This document shows, piece by piece, positions 17,868 to 27,477 of a DNA stretch of 64,000 nucleotides (position 1 is its first letter; each line of letters opens with the position of its first letter). Source of the stretch: Permianibacter sp046297695. GTDB lineage: Bacteria; Pseudomonadota; Gammaproteobacteria; Enterobacterales; Permianibacteraceae. Made by a program: the position numbers and the translations under genes. The stretch lies in the NCBI GenBank assembly GCA_046297695.1, contig JBKBHF010000019.1:1-64000 (forward strand). The letters run 5' to 3'. Below the pieces are notes generated by a model. It was not told the origin of the DNA. It searched no databases and worked only from the letters and a program-made list of their open reading frames with translations.

Positions 17868-19193
17868 TCAGCTGCTGCTGCGCAGCGGCCAAGTCAGGGT
17901 GAAACGGGCGCCACCGAGCGGGCTGTCATCAACACTGATGCTGCCGCCGTGCCGCTCACTGATCCCGCGCACAATCGCCAGGCCAAGGCCGGCACCACCG
18001 GAATCACGCGAACGGCTCGGATCCAGCCGCGCGAACGGCTCGAAAATGCGCTCACGCTGGTCTGGCGGCACCCCGGGACCGTCGTCATCGACGATGAGGC
18101 AGAACTGGTCCTCGCGCCGGCCAACACTGACCTCGACCACGCTGTGGGCAAAACACGCGGCATTGCGTACCAGATTGGTCAGGGCGCGATGGAACAACCG
18201 GTTGTCGACCACCACCTTGCTTGGGGCATCGGCGGTCGGCACGCTGCGAAAGGCTACCGCCGGGTACAGCGTCTTGGTCTTGGTCAGCACGTCGTCGATG
18301 ACGGGCAGAAGTTCCGTCTCACTGAGTTCCAGCCGCTGGGCGCCGTGCTGCAGACGGGCGTAGGTCAGCAGCTCACGCACCAAACCGTCGAGTTCGGCGA
18401 TGGCGCTTTCCATGTCCCGCGACAACTGCTTGCGCTGGCCCGGACTCTCCGAGTGCTCCAGCATTTCCAGGGCAAAGCTGACCCGCGCCAGCGGCGCCCG
18501 GCATTCGTGTGCCACCGCATGCAGCAGTTCCCGCTGTTCGCTGATCATCTGCTGACGCTGGCGGATCAGTTGTTCGGCGCGGCTTGCCATGGCGTTGACC
18601 GAACGCACGGCCGGACCGTAGGCATCGGAAGCGTCGTCCGGAATGTGGCGAGCAGTGCCATCGGCCAGAAACGCCGTGGTCGCCCGTTCGATGGCGATAC
18701 CGCGCCGGTGCTGCTGGTACAGCAGCAGGAACAGGATGGCGGAGTTGAAGCCGCCCCAAAGCAGGATGCCGATGATGTTGTCGAGCGCCGTCAGCGTCAT
18801 CAGACCCGGCAACGGCCCGATTTCCAGCACCGTGCTGTTGTCTTTCAGCACCATGTAGGCAAAGGCGCCGCCCGGGAAGGTGAAGTCGTAGCCGACCTGG
18901 TTATCGAACACGCCGAGGTTCTGCCAGGCCATGGGCGGCAACAACTGGACATTCGACAGCCGCGACGGCACGCCCCAACGCTGGTGCACGGTCCGGGCCG
19001 CCTCTTCCCATTGGGCTTCCGGCAGGATCTCGAAACGGGGCAATTCGGCGGTGATGATGGCGTGCGCTTCCTCGCGGACCCGGCGCAGCTGGTAGTTCTC
19101 AATCAAATAGACGTTGAGCCAACCGAACGCGAAATACGCGAGCGCATTGGCAACCGCCAGCAAACCAAGCCAACGCAGAAAAGTTCGGGTCAT
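17868..19193 (-). CDS. Sensor histidine kinase (RstB/EnvZ-like)
   Basis: A 441-residue kinase with a membrane helix at ~9-32, a periplasmic domain, a second helix at ~140-162, HAMP, then the phosphoacceptor box HECRAPL (His229). The ATP-binding domain follows with NLVRNA (N box), DDDGPGVP, FEPFARLD and GGAGLGLAI. ATG 19193 was preferred over GTG 19199 because GGAAG lies seven bases before it. It is downstream of its response regulator, separated by ~150 bp containing a hairpin. The signal is unknown. Confidence 0.93.
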   Translation of the reverse strand: MTRTFLRWLGLLAVANALAYFAFGWLNVYLIENYQLRRVREEAHAIITAELPRFEILPEAQWEEAARTVHQRWGVPSRLSNVQLLPPMAWQNLGVFDNQVGYDFTFPGGAFAYMVLKDNSTVLEIGPLPGLMTLTALDNIIGILLWGGFNSAILFLLLYQQHRRGIAIERATTAFLADGTARHIPDDASDAYGPAVRSVNAMASRAEQLIRQRQQMISEQRELLHAVAHECRAPLARVSFALEMLEHSESPGQRKQLSRDMESAIAELDGLVRELLTYARLQHGAQRLELSETELLPVIDDVLTKTKTLYPAVAFRSVPTADAPSKVVVDNRLFHRALTNLVRNAACFAHSVVEVSVGRREDQFCLIVDDDGPGVPPDQRERIFEPFARLDPSRSRDSGGAGLGLAIVRGISERHGGSISVDDSPLGGARFTLTWPLRSSS

Positions 19194-19314
19194 GTGCACG
19201 CTTCCAAGAAACCGGTGTTGCTACCCGGGCTGGCAGGTGCACAGACGAGGCTGACGAGCAGCTTTCAGCATCCGTGCCGGTGGGACAGGCCAGCCGCGAC
19301 TGGCCCAGTGCAGA

Positions 19315-19336
19315 CACGCCCGTCAGAACGGGCGTG
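19315..19336. other. 9-bp hairpin between response regulator and kinase
   Basis: CACGCCCGT (19315-19323), loop CAGA, ACGGGCGTG (19328-19336). It begins a few bases after the response-regulator stop on the minus strand and has no U-run, so it could be an mRNA-stabilising or partial-termination element setting the regulator:kinase ratio. Function is inferred. Confidence 0.5.
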
Positions 19337-19341
19337 GCGGG

Positions 19342-20061
19342 TCAGCGTGCAGCAAACAGATAACCACTGCCACGGACCGTCTTGATGATCTGCGGCGAGC
19401 GGGGGTCATCGCCTATCTTCTTGCGGATACGTGAAATGCGCAAGTCTATGGTCCGATCAACGCCGTCGTATTCGACCCGGAAAATACGCTGATGGATCTC
19501 CTCCCGGCTCAAAACCTCGCCGGCGTGCTGGCCGAGCAGCCAGAGCAGATCGAACTCGGCGGTGGTCAGATCCAGCACGACGCCGTCGCGGGTCGCCTGA
19601 CGCTGGCCTTGATCCAGCACGATGTCGCCAACGTTCAAGCGCCGGTTGCCGGCTGGTTTGCCGATGGCATTGGCGTTGTCGAGTTCGGATTCGTCAAACC
19701 GCCGCAACAGCGCCCGGATATGAGCCAGCAGCAAGCGCGGCTTGATTGGTTTGCCGAGGTAATCGTCGGCACCGAGCTCTAGACCGGCGACTTCGTCGAT
19801 GTCGTCATTGAGCGCCGTCAGCATGATGATGGGGCCGCTGTACTTCGGCCGCACCGCCCGGCAAACCGCCAAGCCATCGGCGCCCGGCAACATGATGTCG
19901 AGCACCACCAGCCGCGGCTGCTCCTTGAGAATGCGCTCGATCGCGGTATCGCCGCGATGCTCGACCTCGACCAGATAGCCGTTCTCACGCAAAAAAGCGG
20001 CGACCAGCTCGGTCAGCTTGGTATCGTCGTCGACCAGCAACAGATTGGGATTTTCCGGCAT
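19342..20061 (-). CDS. OmpR/PhoB-type response regulator (RstA-like)
   Basis: A 239-residue regulator. The receiver domain has acidic residues DDD (11-13), phosphoacceptor Asp55 in VVLDIMLPG, the T in MLTA and the K in GKPIK. The winged-helix DNA-binding domain ends with YDGVDRTIDLRISRIRKKIGDDPRSPQIIKTVRGSGYLF. ATG 20061 is used; an in-frame TTG at 20112 would add an unusual N-terminus. Partner of the downstream kinase. Confidence 0.93.
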   Translation of the reverse strand: MPENPNLLLVDDDTKLTELVAAFLRENGYLVEVEHRGDTAIERILKEQPRLVVLDIMLPGADGLAVCRAVRPKYSGPIIMLTALNDDIDEVAGLELGADDYLGKPIKPRLLLAHIRALLRRFDESELDNANAIGKPAGNRRLNVGDIVLDQGQRQATRDGVVLDLTTAEFDLLWLLGQHAGEVLSREEIHQRIFRVEYDGVDRTIDLRISRIRKKIGDDPRSPQIIKTVRGSGYLFAAR

Positions 20062-20275
20062 GTCGTTCAGGAGCACGGGAGTAACCTGCGGAGATGAAGG
20101 ATTATGACGCAAAACGGGTCATCCATTGAACCCGGCCAGCCGCGCAGAGCGTCCGGCCCGCGCAGTGTGAGCCGACGCCGATCGACACTCCAGTAGGAAA
20201 TCGTCGTGCTTTGGTATCAATTTGTAGGGCTCGTCGGGCCGGCTGAAACGCCTGTTCGTGCCCGGTTCCGGCCCC

Positions 20276-20309
20276 AAAAAAGCGGCGGTCCCAGACTGGG
20301 GACCGCCGC
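20276..20309 (-). terminator. Intrinsic terminator of the S9 peptidase operon
   Basis: 11-bp stem GCGGCGGTCCC/GGGACCGCCGC (20282-20292, 20299-20309) followed on the minus strand by six U (20276-20281). It lies 29 bp past the stop of the 801-residue peptidase. Confidence 0.9.
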
Positions 20310-20337
20310 CTGGCGTTAGCCGGTCACAGGGCTCGGT

Positions 20338-22743
20338 CTACGGCTGGCGGCCTTTGACCTCACGCTCCATCAGCTTGTAGATGCGCCGGTATTCGTCGAG
20401 CCAGCTTTCCGGCTCGCGGAAGCCGTGCGGCTCGATCGGATAGACGGCCAGATCGAAATTCGGGTTCTTGAGTTCGATCAACCGCTGCACCAGCCGGACG
20501 CTGTCCTGGAAGAACACGTTGTCGTCGAGCATGCCGGTGCAGATCAGCAGCGGCCGCTTGAGCGCCGCGGCGAACTCGATCGGCGAGCTGCGGGCATAGG
20601 CATCCGGGTCGACCTGCGGCGTATTCAGGATGTTCGCGGTATAGCCATGGTTGTAATGCGCCCAGTCGGTCACCGGCCGCAGCGCAGCGCCGGCGGCAAA
20701 CACCTCCGGCGCCTTGAACAGCGCCATGAAGGTCATGAAGCCGCCGTACGAACCGCCGTAAATGCCGACCCGGTTGCGATCGACATTGGCGTTTTCGACC
20801 AGCCAGTCGATGCCGTCGAGATAATCCTCGAGTTCCGGCGTGCCCATGCGCTGATAGATCGCGGTGCGCCAGTCACGGCCATAACCCTCGGACGCGCGGT
20901 AATCCATGTCGATGACGACATAGCCCTGTTTCAGCAACAGGTTGTGGAACATGTATTCACGGAAATAGACCGACCAGCCGTGATGGGCGTTCTGCAAATA
21001 GCCGGCGCCATGCACGAACATCACCGCCGGTTTGCGTTCGCCTTGGGCGGTATTGGCATCGCGATAGACGCGCGAATAAATCGGCGCCGCCCCGTGTTTC
21101 GACGGTACCGCGACGATCTCCGGCTTGACCCAGTCAATCGCCGCAAATTCCTTGCTGACGGTAGCGGTCAGCTGTTTTGGCCTGGCGCCCGGGCTCGCCG
21201 CCTGGACAAACAATTCCGGCGGCTGAGTGGTCTTGGAATGAAGCAGCAGCAGTTTGTCGTCGGTCGGTGCCAGCTGGAATTCGATGCCGCCGTTCAGATC
21301 GGTGAGCGCCTGCTTCTGCTTGCCATCGGCGCTGATCCGATAGACCTCGTGTATGCCCGGGTGCTTCTCATTGCCACGGTAATAGAACCAGGCACCGTCA
21401 CGACTCGGCTGCACCCGGTTGACCTCGAACCTGCCGCTGGTCAGCTGCTTGCTGTTACCGTTGCGTTGCAGATACAGGTGGCTGTAACCGCTTTCTTCCG
21501 ACAGATACCAGAAGCCCTGTTCATCCGGCTGCCAGCCAAATTCGTTGAACTCGCTGTCATTGACCCAGGCGTTGTCGGTCAGTCGGTGCAGCAGCTGGAC
21601 ACTGGCGTCGGCGAGCTTCACTTCGACCAGCCAGCGATCCTTGTTGTCATAGCTGAACAGGTTGAGCGCGACGCGCTTGCCACGCGCGCTCCAGCGCACG
21701 CCTTTTTCGCCGTTTGACCAATCGTCGTGGACATAGACGGCGCGCGGCGTTGTCGGCTTCGGCGCCTCCTTGCCCTCCCGCTTGGCGACTTCGGCTTTCA
21801 GCGCCAGCAGCGGATCGTCGTTGATGCCCGGCAAAGTCGCGAAGCTCAGCGCGGTCTTGCTGTTGCTGCGCAAATCGATCAGGAACAGCGCTTCATCGTC
21901 CGGTTGATCGGTACCGACCTTGCTGCGCACGTCGTCGACTTTGACGTAACCGTCGGCGCTGACATAATGCGGCATCTTGTCGGCACGGCCATCACGTTTT
22001 GGTGCCACGGTGCCGACAATCAGGTAACGACCGTCCGGCGACAGGCTGACCGTTTTCAGTTCGCGGTTCTTGCCGAGATAAATCGGCATCGGCACGCTGC
22101 CGGGCTGGGCCGCCAAAACTTTCTGACGCGCCTCACGCTCGGCTTTGCGCTGTTCGCGCAGTTTGATGATGTCGAACAAGCGAGACTGCTGCGCCGTCAG
22201 ATAATCCGCTTCGTCCTTTTCCGCGTCCGGGTCATCATCGGTTTTCAGCGTCGCCAGCACACGCTGGCTGCCATCGGCCAGATGGATCAGCAGCACCCGG
22301 TTGTCATCGCGCAGCGCGACGGCCTCGTTACCGACAAAAGTCAGCAACTCACCGGCATCACCGGTAACCAACAGCTGGCGGCGCTTGCTGCCCTGCTGGA
22401 CGAACAGGTTGCCACTGCGGATCCACGCCACCAGGTTGCGATCGGCGGAGAAAATCCGGTCATCGGTTTCGGCCAACACCAGCTCGGCCGGACTCAGCAG
22501 CGTCGGGCTGCCCCCCGCGGCACTGATCCGATACAGATCACGCAGCTCACTGCCTGCCGCTTTCTGCTGGAAAAAAATCTGTTTGCCGTCGGCGCTGAAA
22601 TACGGCTGCTCCGGTGAGCGGGCGATCCAGTCCGGATGCGCCATGATCTGTTCCATGGTCAGGTCCGGTGCCGCCACTGCCGGCAGACTGAGCCCTGCTG
22701 CCAGTATCAGGCCGGCAAGCGGCCGCAAAAGTCGTGCGTTCAT
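20338..22743 (-). CDS. S9 family (dipeptidyl-peptidase-like) serine peptidase 1
   Basis: An 801-residue secreted peptidase. A signal peptide (~1-24, ending PAVAAP) is followed by an N-terminal beta-propeller with repeated YFSADGKQIFF/SLSPDGRYLIVG blades, then the alpha/beta-hydrolase domain. The catalytic triad is visible: nucleophile in GIYGGSYGGFM, Asp in CTGMLDDNVFF, His in IEPHGFREP. Expected to cleave short peptides after Pro or similar residues in the periplasm. It follows a second S9 peptidase with two bases between stop and start, so they form one operon. Confidence 0.93.
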   Translation of the reverse strand: MNARLLRPLAGLILAAGLSLPAVAAPDLTMEQIMAHPDWIARSPEQPYFSADGKQIFFQQKAAGSELRDLYRISAAGGSPTLLSPAELVLAETDDRIFSADRNLVAWIRSGNLFVQQGSKRRQLLVTGDAGELLTFVGNEAVALRDDNRVLLIHLADGSQRVLATLKTDDDPDAEKDEADYLTAQQSRLFDIIKLREQRKAEREARQKVLAAQPGSVPMPIYLGKNRELKTVSLSPDGRYLIVGTVAPKRDGRADKMPHYVSADGYVKVDDVRSKVGTDQPDDEALFLIDLRSNSKTALSFATLPGINDDPLLALKAEVAKREGKEAPKPTTPRAVYVHDDWSNGEKGVRWSARGKRVALNLFSYDNKDRWLVEVKLADASVQLLHRLTDNAWVNDSEFNEFGWQPDEQGFWYLSEESGYSHLYLQRNGNSKQLTSGRFEVNRVQPSRDGAWFYYRGNEKHPGIHEVYRISADGKQKQALTDLNGGIEFQLAPTDDKLLLLHSKTTQPPELFVQAASPGARPKQLTATVSKEFAAIDWVKPEIVAVPSKHGAAPIYSRVYRDANTAQGERKPAVMFVHGAGYLQNAHHGWSVYFREYMFHNLLLKQGYVVIDMDYRASEGYGRDWRTAIYQRMGTPELEDYLDGIDWLVENANVDRNRVGIYGGSYGGFMTFMALFKAPEVFAAGAALRPVTDWAHYNHGYTANILNTPQVDPDAYARSSPIEFAAALKRPLLICTGMLDDNVFFQDSVRLVQRLIELKNPNFDLAVYPIEPHGFREPESWLDEYRRIYKLMEREVKGRQP

Positions 22744-22745
22744 CG

Positions 22746-24731
22746 TTATTGTCCCAGCAGGTGTTGACGAATGAAGGTAACGGCCGCCGCCTGATAAAAC
22801 TCGCGGTTGGCTTTCTTGGCAAAACCGTGGCCCTCGTCCTTGGCGAGCAAATACCAGACGTCGCCCGTGTTGGCGCGTAGATTGTTAGCGCGTACCTTGG
22901 CGACGATCTGCTCGGCTTCCGAGGCCGGTACTCGCGGATCGTTCAGGCCCTGCACCACAAACAAGGGCTTGCTGATCTTGTCGGCATTGTTCAGCGGCGC
23001 GATTTTCTCCATGAATTCGCGCATGGTCGGATCGCGCTCGTCGCCGTACTCAACCCGGCGCAGATCGGCGCGATAGCCTTTGGTATTGGTCAGGAACGTG
23101 ACGAAGTGGCTGATGCCAACGATGTCGATCCCGCCTTTCAATCGATCGTTGTAATGCACCATGGACGCCAGCGTCATGTAGCCGCCATACGAGCCGCCCA
23201 TCACCAGCACCCGGTCCTTGTCCAAATCCGGCTGGGTCGCGATCCAATCGAGCAAGGCACCGATGTCCTTGACCGCATCTTCCCGCTTGAAGCCGTTGTC
23301 GAGCTCCAGATAAGTCTTGCCGTAGCCGCTGGAGCCACGCACATTGGGCGCGATGAAGGCGACCCCGAGTTCGGTACTGAGATACTGCGCAAACTCGGAG
23401 AAGAACGGCCGGTACTGCCCTTCCGGGCCACCATGAATGTTGATCACCACCGGCAGTTTGCCGTTTGCCGTTTTCGGCTTGTAGACAAACGCCGGGATCT
23501 GGCGCGGCGCTCCGTTATGCTGATCAAAACTCGGGTAATGGATCAGGCTTGGCAGCACAAACTGGCTGGCATCCAGACCGCCAATTTCGCTCTCGGTCCA
23601 GCGGGTCATGGTGCCGGTCTTGAGGCTGTATACGTAGACATCCGAGGGCGCATTCGCGGCGGAAAAACTCAGCGCGAGCTGCTGGCTGTCCGGACTGAAC
23701 TGCAAACCATTGACGACCGCCGGTGGCAGTTGTGGTGCTTTCAGCGCCTTGCGGCTGGCGACGTCCAGCAGCCGGACTTCATCACTGCCACCGACATTGA
23801 CCGTGTACGCCAGCGTGCTGCCGTCTGTGGACAAGGCAATGCTGCCGACATCCCAGTTCAGATCCGGGGTCAGCGTGTGCAAACGGCCGCGCTCGAAATC
23901 GTAGTAAGCCAGTTGCTGGAATTCGCTGCCGGCATCCAGAGTCAGGAACAAACCGGTGGCCTCTTTGTTGAACAGCGCCTCGCCGTAAGAGACGCGGCCG
24001 GCACCAATGTTCAGCGACGTGGCCTGGCCACTGGCGAGATCCAGCAGGAACAAGCGCGACTCGGTCGCCGAGACATACTGCAGCAGTAGCGCTTTGCTTT
24101 CGTCGGCGCTGATGTCGAGCGTGCTGAACGAGCCTTTGCTGTCATACAGGCGCTGTTCGCTGTCACTGGCGATGTCATAGCGATAGATATCGAAATCGAT
24201 ACCGTTGCGTTTGCTGCTCGAATACAGGAAGAAGCGACCGCTCGGTGACCAGCGCGCCGATTGGTTGCGCGCCTGGCCATCGGTCAGCAAGCGAGTCTTG
24301 CCGGTCGCGGTTTCGAAAAAATAGAGCTGGTAGCTTTCGTCGCCGCCGTTGTCGCGACTGAACAGAAAACCGCGGCTGTCCTTGCCCGGCTGAAAATCAC
24401 CGCCGCCTACCGGCTCGGCAAAAAACGTCAGCTGTTTGCGCGCGCCCAGCGGCTGCTGCACCAGATGCAGCTGCAGCGTTTCGGCAAAGCGGGTGCGAAT
24501 CAGCAGCTGGCGGCTGTCCGGACTCCAGCTCGCTAGCGTGGCACTGCGGGTGTTGCTGTACTGCTGCAGGCGGGCCTGAACGACTTCCGGGATCGCCGGA
24601 ATATTCTCCAGCACCAGCTGGCCTTGCTCACGTCGCACCACCTCGGCCGCCGGCACCGACGACCACAACAGAAAAATGCCGGCAAGGACTTTGCCGAATG
24701 AATGGACTGCCACAACACCACCGCTTGCCAA
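22746..24731 (-). CDS. S9 family (prolyl oligopeptidase-like) serine peptidase 2
   Basis: A secreted peptidase of about 655-661 residues. A short hydrophobic leader (KVLAGIFLLWSSVPAAE) precedes a beta-propeller and a hydrolase domain with VMGGSYGGYM (Ser), GLNDPRVP (Asp) and DEGHGFAKK (His). No ATG lies at the N-terminus: the frame begins with TTG (24731), and a GTG (24713) is the alternative. This is the first gene of the pair with the 801-residue enzyme. The two proteins share family and layout but are clearly divergent, so substrates may differ. Confidence 0.9.
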   Translation of the reverse strand: MASGGVVAVHSFGKVLAGIFLLWSSVPAAEVVRREQGQLVLENIPAIPEVVQARLQQYSNTRSATLASWSPDSRQLLIRTRFAETLQLHLVQQPLGARKQLTFFAEPVGGGDFQPGKDSRGFLFSRDNGGDESYQLYFFETATGKTRLLTDGQARNQSARWSPSGRFFLYSSSKRNGIDFDIYRYDIASDSEQRLYDSKGSFSTLDISADESKALLLQYVSATESRLFLLDLASGQATSLNIGAGRVSYGEALFNKEATGLFLTLDAGSEFQQLAYYDFERGRLHTLTPDLNWDVGSIALSTDGSTLAYTVNVGGSDEVRLLDVASRKALKAPQLPPAVVNGLQFSPDSQQLALSFSAANAPSDVYVYSLKTGTMTRWTESEIGGLDASQFVLPSLIHYPSFDQHNGAPRQIPAFVYKPKTANGKLPVVINIHGGPEGQYRPFFSEFAQYLSTELGVAFIAPNVRGSSGYGKTYLELDNGFKREDAVKDIGALLDWIATQPDLDKDRVLVMGGSYGGYMTLASMVHYNDRLKGGIDIVGISHFVTFLTNTKGYRADLRRVEYGDERDPTMREFMEKIAPLNNADKISKPLFVVQGLNDPRVPASEAEQIVAKVRANNLRANTGDVWYLLAKDEGHGFAKKANREFYQAAAVTFIRQHLLGQ

Positions 24732-24863
24732 TCAGGGAACCGCGCGATGGTAGCAACGCCTCCGGACAGGGCCAAGCCAAATGCTACCGCTGTGGATGTA
24801 TCAAGTTATGTCCTGAGCGGGCTGCCGATGGTACTGATGTTGGCAGTGACAGCGAGCGCCCAG

Positions 24864-25799
24864 TCACAGCCCGCCCGCCGCACAGCGAATGGGCCGCGGA
24901 CCGCGCCAGCGGCACGCTTCGCGGTCAGCCCCGGCCGGCAACGCCATCAGATAACGGGCGATGGCGATGCTGTCGGCCTCGGTCAGATAGCGACCGGCAT
25001 GATCGACAAACTCGCGCATTTCGTAGCGCGCCTTGGCGCCCATGTCGGAGCGGCCATGCCGCAGGTAGTGGCCGAGCTCCGCGACCTCCCACGCCGCTAT
25101 GCCGTCGGCGTGCGGCGTCAGATTGCTGGCCCAGTGACCACTCGGCAGATGCGCGCCGCGCAACCAGAGCCGGTGCCGGGTGCCGCCGAGCGCATCGCGG
25201 CGGCTGTGGCATTCACCGCAGTGACTGACCGCTTCAACCAGATAGGCCCCGCGCTGCAATTCGGCATCATCCGGCCGCGGCAGCGCTGTCCATTCCGGTT
25301 GCAGATAAAGCTGTTGCCACAGCGGCAACAGCGCGTCGAGTCGCGCCAGACCGCGCGCTTGCTGGCGCCGGCGCGGCTGGTGCACCGGCGCCAGCTGATC
25401 GAGATAGCGTTTGATGGCGCGCACATCCGCCTCACTCATGCGGCTGTAGCTGGTGTACGGAAACACCGGATAGTAACGCCTGCCGTCCGGCGCAATGCCA
25501 TGCTGCATCGCGCGTTGAAAATCGGCATCGGACCAGCCGCCAATACCGGTGGTGTGATCAGGCGTGATGTTGGGCGGAAAAAATTCACCGAATGGCGTTG
25601 CAATGCCAGCGCCGCCAGCCAGATACGCGCCACCACGCGCATGATCGGTATGGCAGGCATGGCAGCCGGCAATCAGGGTCAGGTAGCGGCCGCGCTGCAA
25701 CTCGGGCGCATTCGATTGCAGCGCGGGCGGTTCGCCCGCCTGTGCGCCAGTGAGGCACACGACCGTGAGCAGCAGGCTCGCGCACCAGCGCCGGATCAT
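24864..25799 (-). CDS. Di-haem cytochrome c, periplasmic
   Basis: A 311-residue protein with a signal peptide (~1-21, ending GAQAG) and two CxxCH haem sites, CHACH (residues 46-50) and CGECH in the second half. NITPDHTTGIGGWSDADFQRAMQHG and NLTPHADGIAAWEVAELGHYLRHGRSDMG are repeated cytochrome c domains of the kind found in alcohol/sugar dehydrogenase electron-transfer subunits. No dehydrogenase partner is adjacent, so the donor is unknown. Start MIRRWCASLLL chosen because it begins the signal peptide; the frame is open for 40 codons upstream. Confidence 0.9.
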   Translation of the reverse strand: MIRRWCASLLLTVVCLTGAQAGEPPALQSNAPELQRGRYLTLIAGCHACHTDHARGGAYLAGGAGIATPFGEFFPPNITPDHTTGIGGWSDADFQRAMQHGIAPDGRRYYPVFPYTSYSRMSEADVRAIKRYLDQLAPVHQPRRRQQARGLARLDALLPLWQQLYLQPEWTALPRPDDAELQRGAYLVEAVSHCGECHSRRDALGGTRHRLWLRGAHLPSGHWASNLTPHADGIAAWEVAELGHYLRHGRSDMGAKARYEMREFVDHAGRYLTEADSIAIARYLMALPAGADREACRWRGPRPIRCAAGGL

Positions 25800-25881
25800 G
25801 GTGCTGACGGTTCGCGCTTGATACGCCGTAGCAAATCGTGCGGGCATTGCCACGACAAAGGTGTCTCGGCCATCGCCGCAC

Positions 25882-26610
25882 TCAGCCGAAATACAGGCGT
25901 TCAATGTCCGCCAGCACATCGGCGCGCGGCAACTCGCGGATCGGTTGGTAGTTGTCGAGGTTTTCCAGCGTCAGGTTCCATTCCGACAACAAATCTGCCA
26001 GGGCATCGGCGCGGTGATGCAAATATTGCAGCTGCGCCAGACTGTCGGTATCGCCTTGAAACGCCGGCAAGGTCGCCAAACGGATACCGAGATCGGTGCC
26101 GGGCATTTCGCGCTCATAGGCGTGCAACCGCGCTTCGGTGCGCTCAACGACCAGCTGGAAGAATTTCAGCTTGGTGGCGAGACTCACCTGGGAAAAATCG
26201 TCCAGTTCACCAAACGGCGAGAAATCCAGACCGAACAGAATCGCCCGGTCCTTTTCCTTGTCACTGCCACGTACCGCGACGCTGGCACTGCGCTCGCTGT
26301 CACGCATGATCGCCAGCGCCCCGAACATCTCGCCCGGTTGGATGTAGCCGACGACTTTGCCGCCGTCGTCCGCCTGTACCGCCAACTGGCCCTTGAGCAG
26401 GAAATAGCACCAGGAGTCGAACTCGCCCTTGCGCATGATGAGTTCGCCCGGATCGGCCAGCAGCAAACGGGTGTGCGGCAACAAGCGCTCCAGCTCGGCC
26501 GGCGCGTCTTCCGCCAGTTCACGAAAGAACGGCAAGCCGAGCAAAACCGGCTGCAATTTGTCCCGCGGAAAGCGGCTGGCAATCAGACTGTGCACGCAAA
26601 CCTCAACCAT
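25882..26610 (-). CDS. Cyclic-nucleotide-binding-domain protein
   Basis: A 242-residue cytoplasmic protein. Residues ~25-130 form a cNMP-binding fold: DPGELIMRKGEFDSWCYFLLKGQLAVQ and GYIQPGEMFGALAIMRDSERSASVAV, with PGEMFGALA in the phosphate-binding-cassette position. The usual Arg-Thr/Ser-Ala (RxA) end is present only as SERSASV. There is no C-terminal HTH; the rest is helical. So it is a sensor or scaffold rather than a Crp-type regulator. No identified partner. Confidence 0.85.
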   Translation of the reverse strand: MVEVCVHSLIASRFPRDKLQPVLLGLPFFRELAEDAPAELERLLPHTRLLLADPGELIMRKGEFDSWCYFLLKGQLAVQADDGGKVVGYIQPGEMFGALAIMRDSERSASVAVRGSDKEKDRAILFGLDFSPFGELDDFSQVSLATKLKFFQLVVERTEARLHAYEREMPGTDLGIRLATLPAFQGDTDSLAQLQYLHHRADALADLLSEWNLTLENLDNYQPIRELPRADVLADIERLYFG

Positions 26611-26676
26611 TCATCGGAAATTCGTCGCCAAGGGCGACATGATGCCAGACCTGCGCACGACGGCGAAATGACGTGT

Positions 26677-27477
26677 TCAGGTGACCCGGACACGACTGAC
26701 CAGTTGCCGCAGCAAAGGCGGGCACAACTGCTTCAAGTAAACGCCAAAAATTTCCTTTCCGCCAACCCACAGTTCCGCCTGCTGCTTCTGCATGGCCTTG
26801 ACGATGGCCGCGGCACAGCTCGCTGGCGCCATGCCACGCAGCTGGCCCGGATCCATGTGGCCTTGCGGCGTGCCGTCGCCTTTGAGCGCGGCCAGCGAAA
26901 ACGGCGTGTTGATATAGCCCGGACACACCGTCAGCACATGCACCGGACTACCGTGCAACTCGGCGCGCAAGGCATCCATGAACGCCACCACCGCGTGTTT
27001 GGATGCGCAATACGCCGACCGGCGCGGCGTCGCGAATTTGCCCATGACACTGGCCACCGACACCACCATGGCCTGCGGGCGTTGCAGCAGCTGTGGCAAC
27101 ACCGCGCGGGTCAATTCGGCAACCGCCAGATAATTCAGCGTCAGGATCTGGCGCTCAACGGCCAGCGAGGTTTCGAGCACACTGGCGCGCTGGCCGATGC
27201 CGGCATTGTTGATCAGGATATCGACCGGACCGTGCTCGGCCAGCACCGCCGCGGCGCCGACGGCGATGTCATCAACGGCCGACAAATCCATCGGCACGAG
27301 CTGATGGCGCTGCGGTTCGCTACAGCGGGCGCGCACAGCCGCCAGCTTTTCAACCGAACGCGCCGTCAGCAGCAAGCGGCAACCGGCTGCCGACAGCGCG
27401 ATGGCGAGCGCTTCACCAATGCCGGATGACGCGCCGGTCAGCCACACCGTCTTGCCGCTCAGGTTGAACGTGCTCAT
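26677..27477 (-). CDS. SDR family NAD(P)-dependent oxidoreductase
   Basis: A 266-residue short-chain dehydrogenase: cofactor loop TGASSGIGEA near residue 15, NNAG in ILINNAGIG, and catalytic Ser with YCASK (Tyr-x-x-x-Lys) in SAYCASKHAVVAF. Substrate unknown; the type resembles DltE/YqjQ-like reductases. Its ATG overlaps the stop of the preceding secreted-protein gene (ATGA at 27474-27477), so the two are translationally coupled. The ORF extends 8 codons upstream, but MSTFNLSGKTVWLTG is the usual start. Confidence 0.92.
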   Translation of the reverse strand: MSTFNLSGKTVWLTGASSGIGEALAIALSAAGCRLLLTARSVEKLAAVRARCSEPQRHQLVPMDLSAVDDIAVGAAAVLAEHGPVDILINNAGIGQRASVLETSLAVERQILTLNYLAVAELTRAVLPQLLQRPQAMVVSVASVMGKFATPRRSAYCASKHAVVAFMDALRAELHGSPVHVLTVCPGYINTPFSLAALKGDGTPQGHMDPGQLRGMAPASCAAAIVKAMQKQQAELWVGGKEIFGVYLKQLCPPLLRQLVSRVRVT

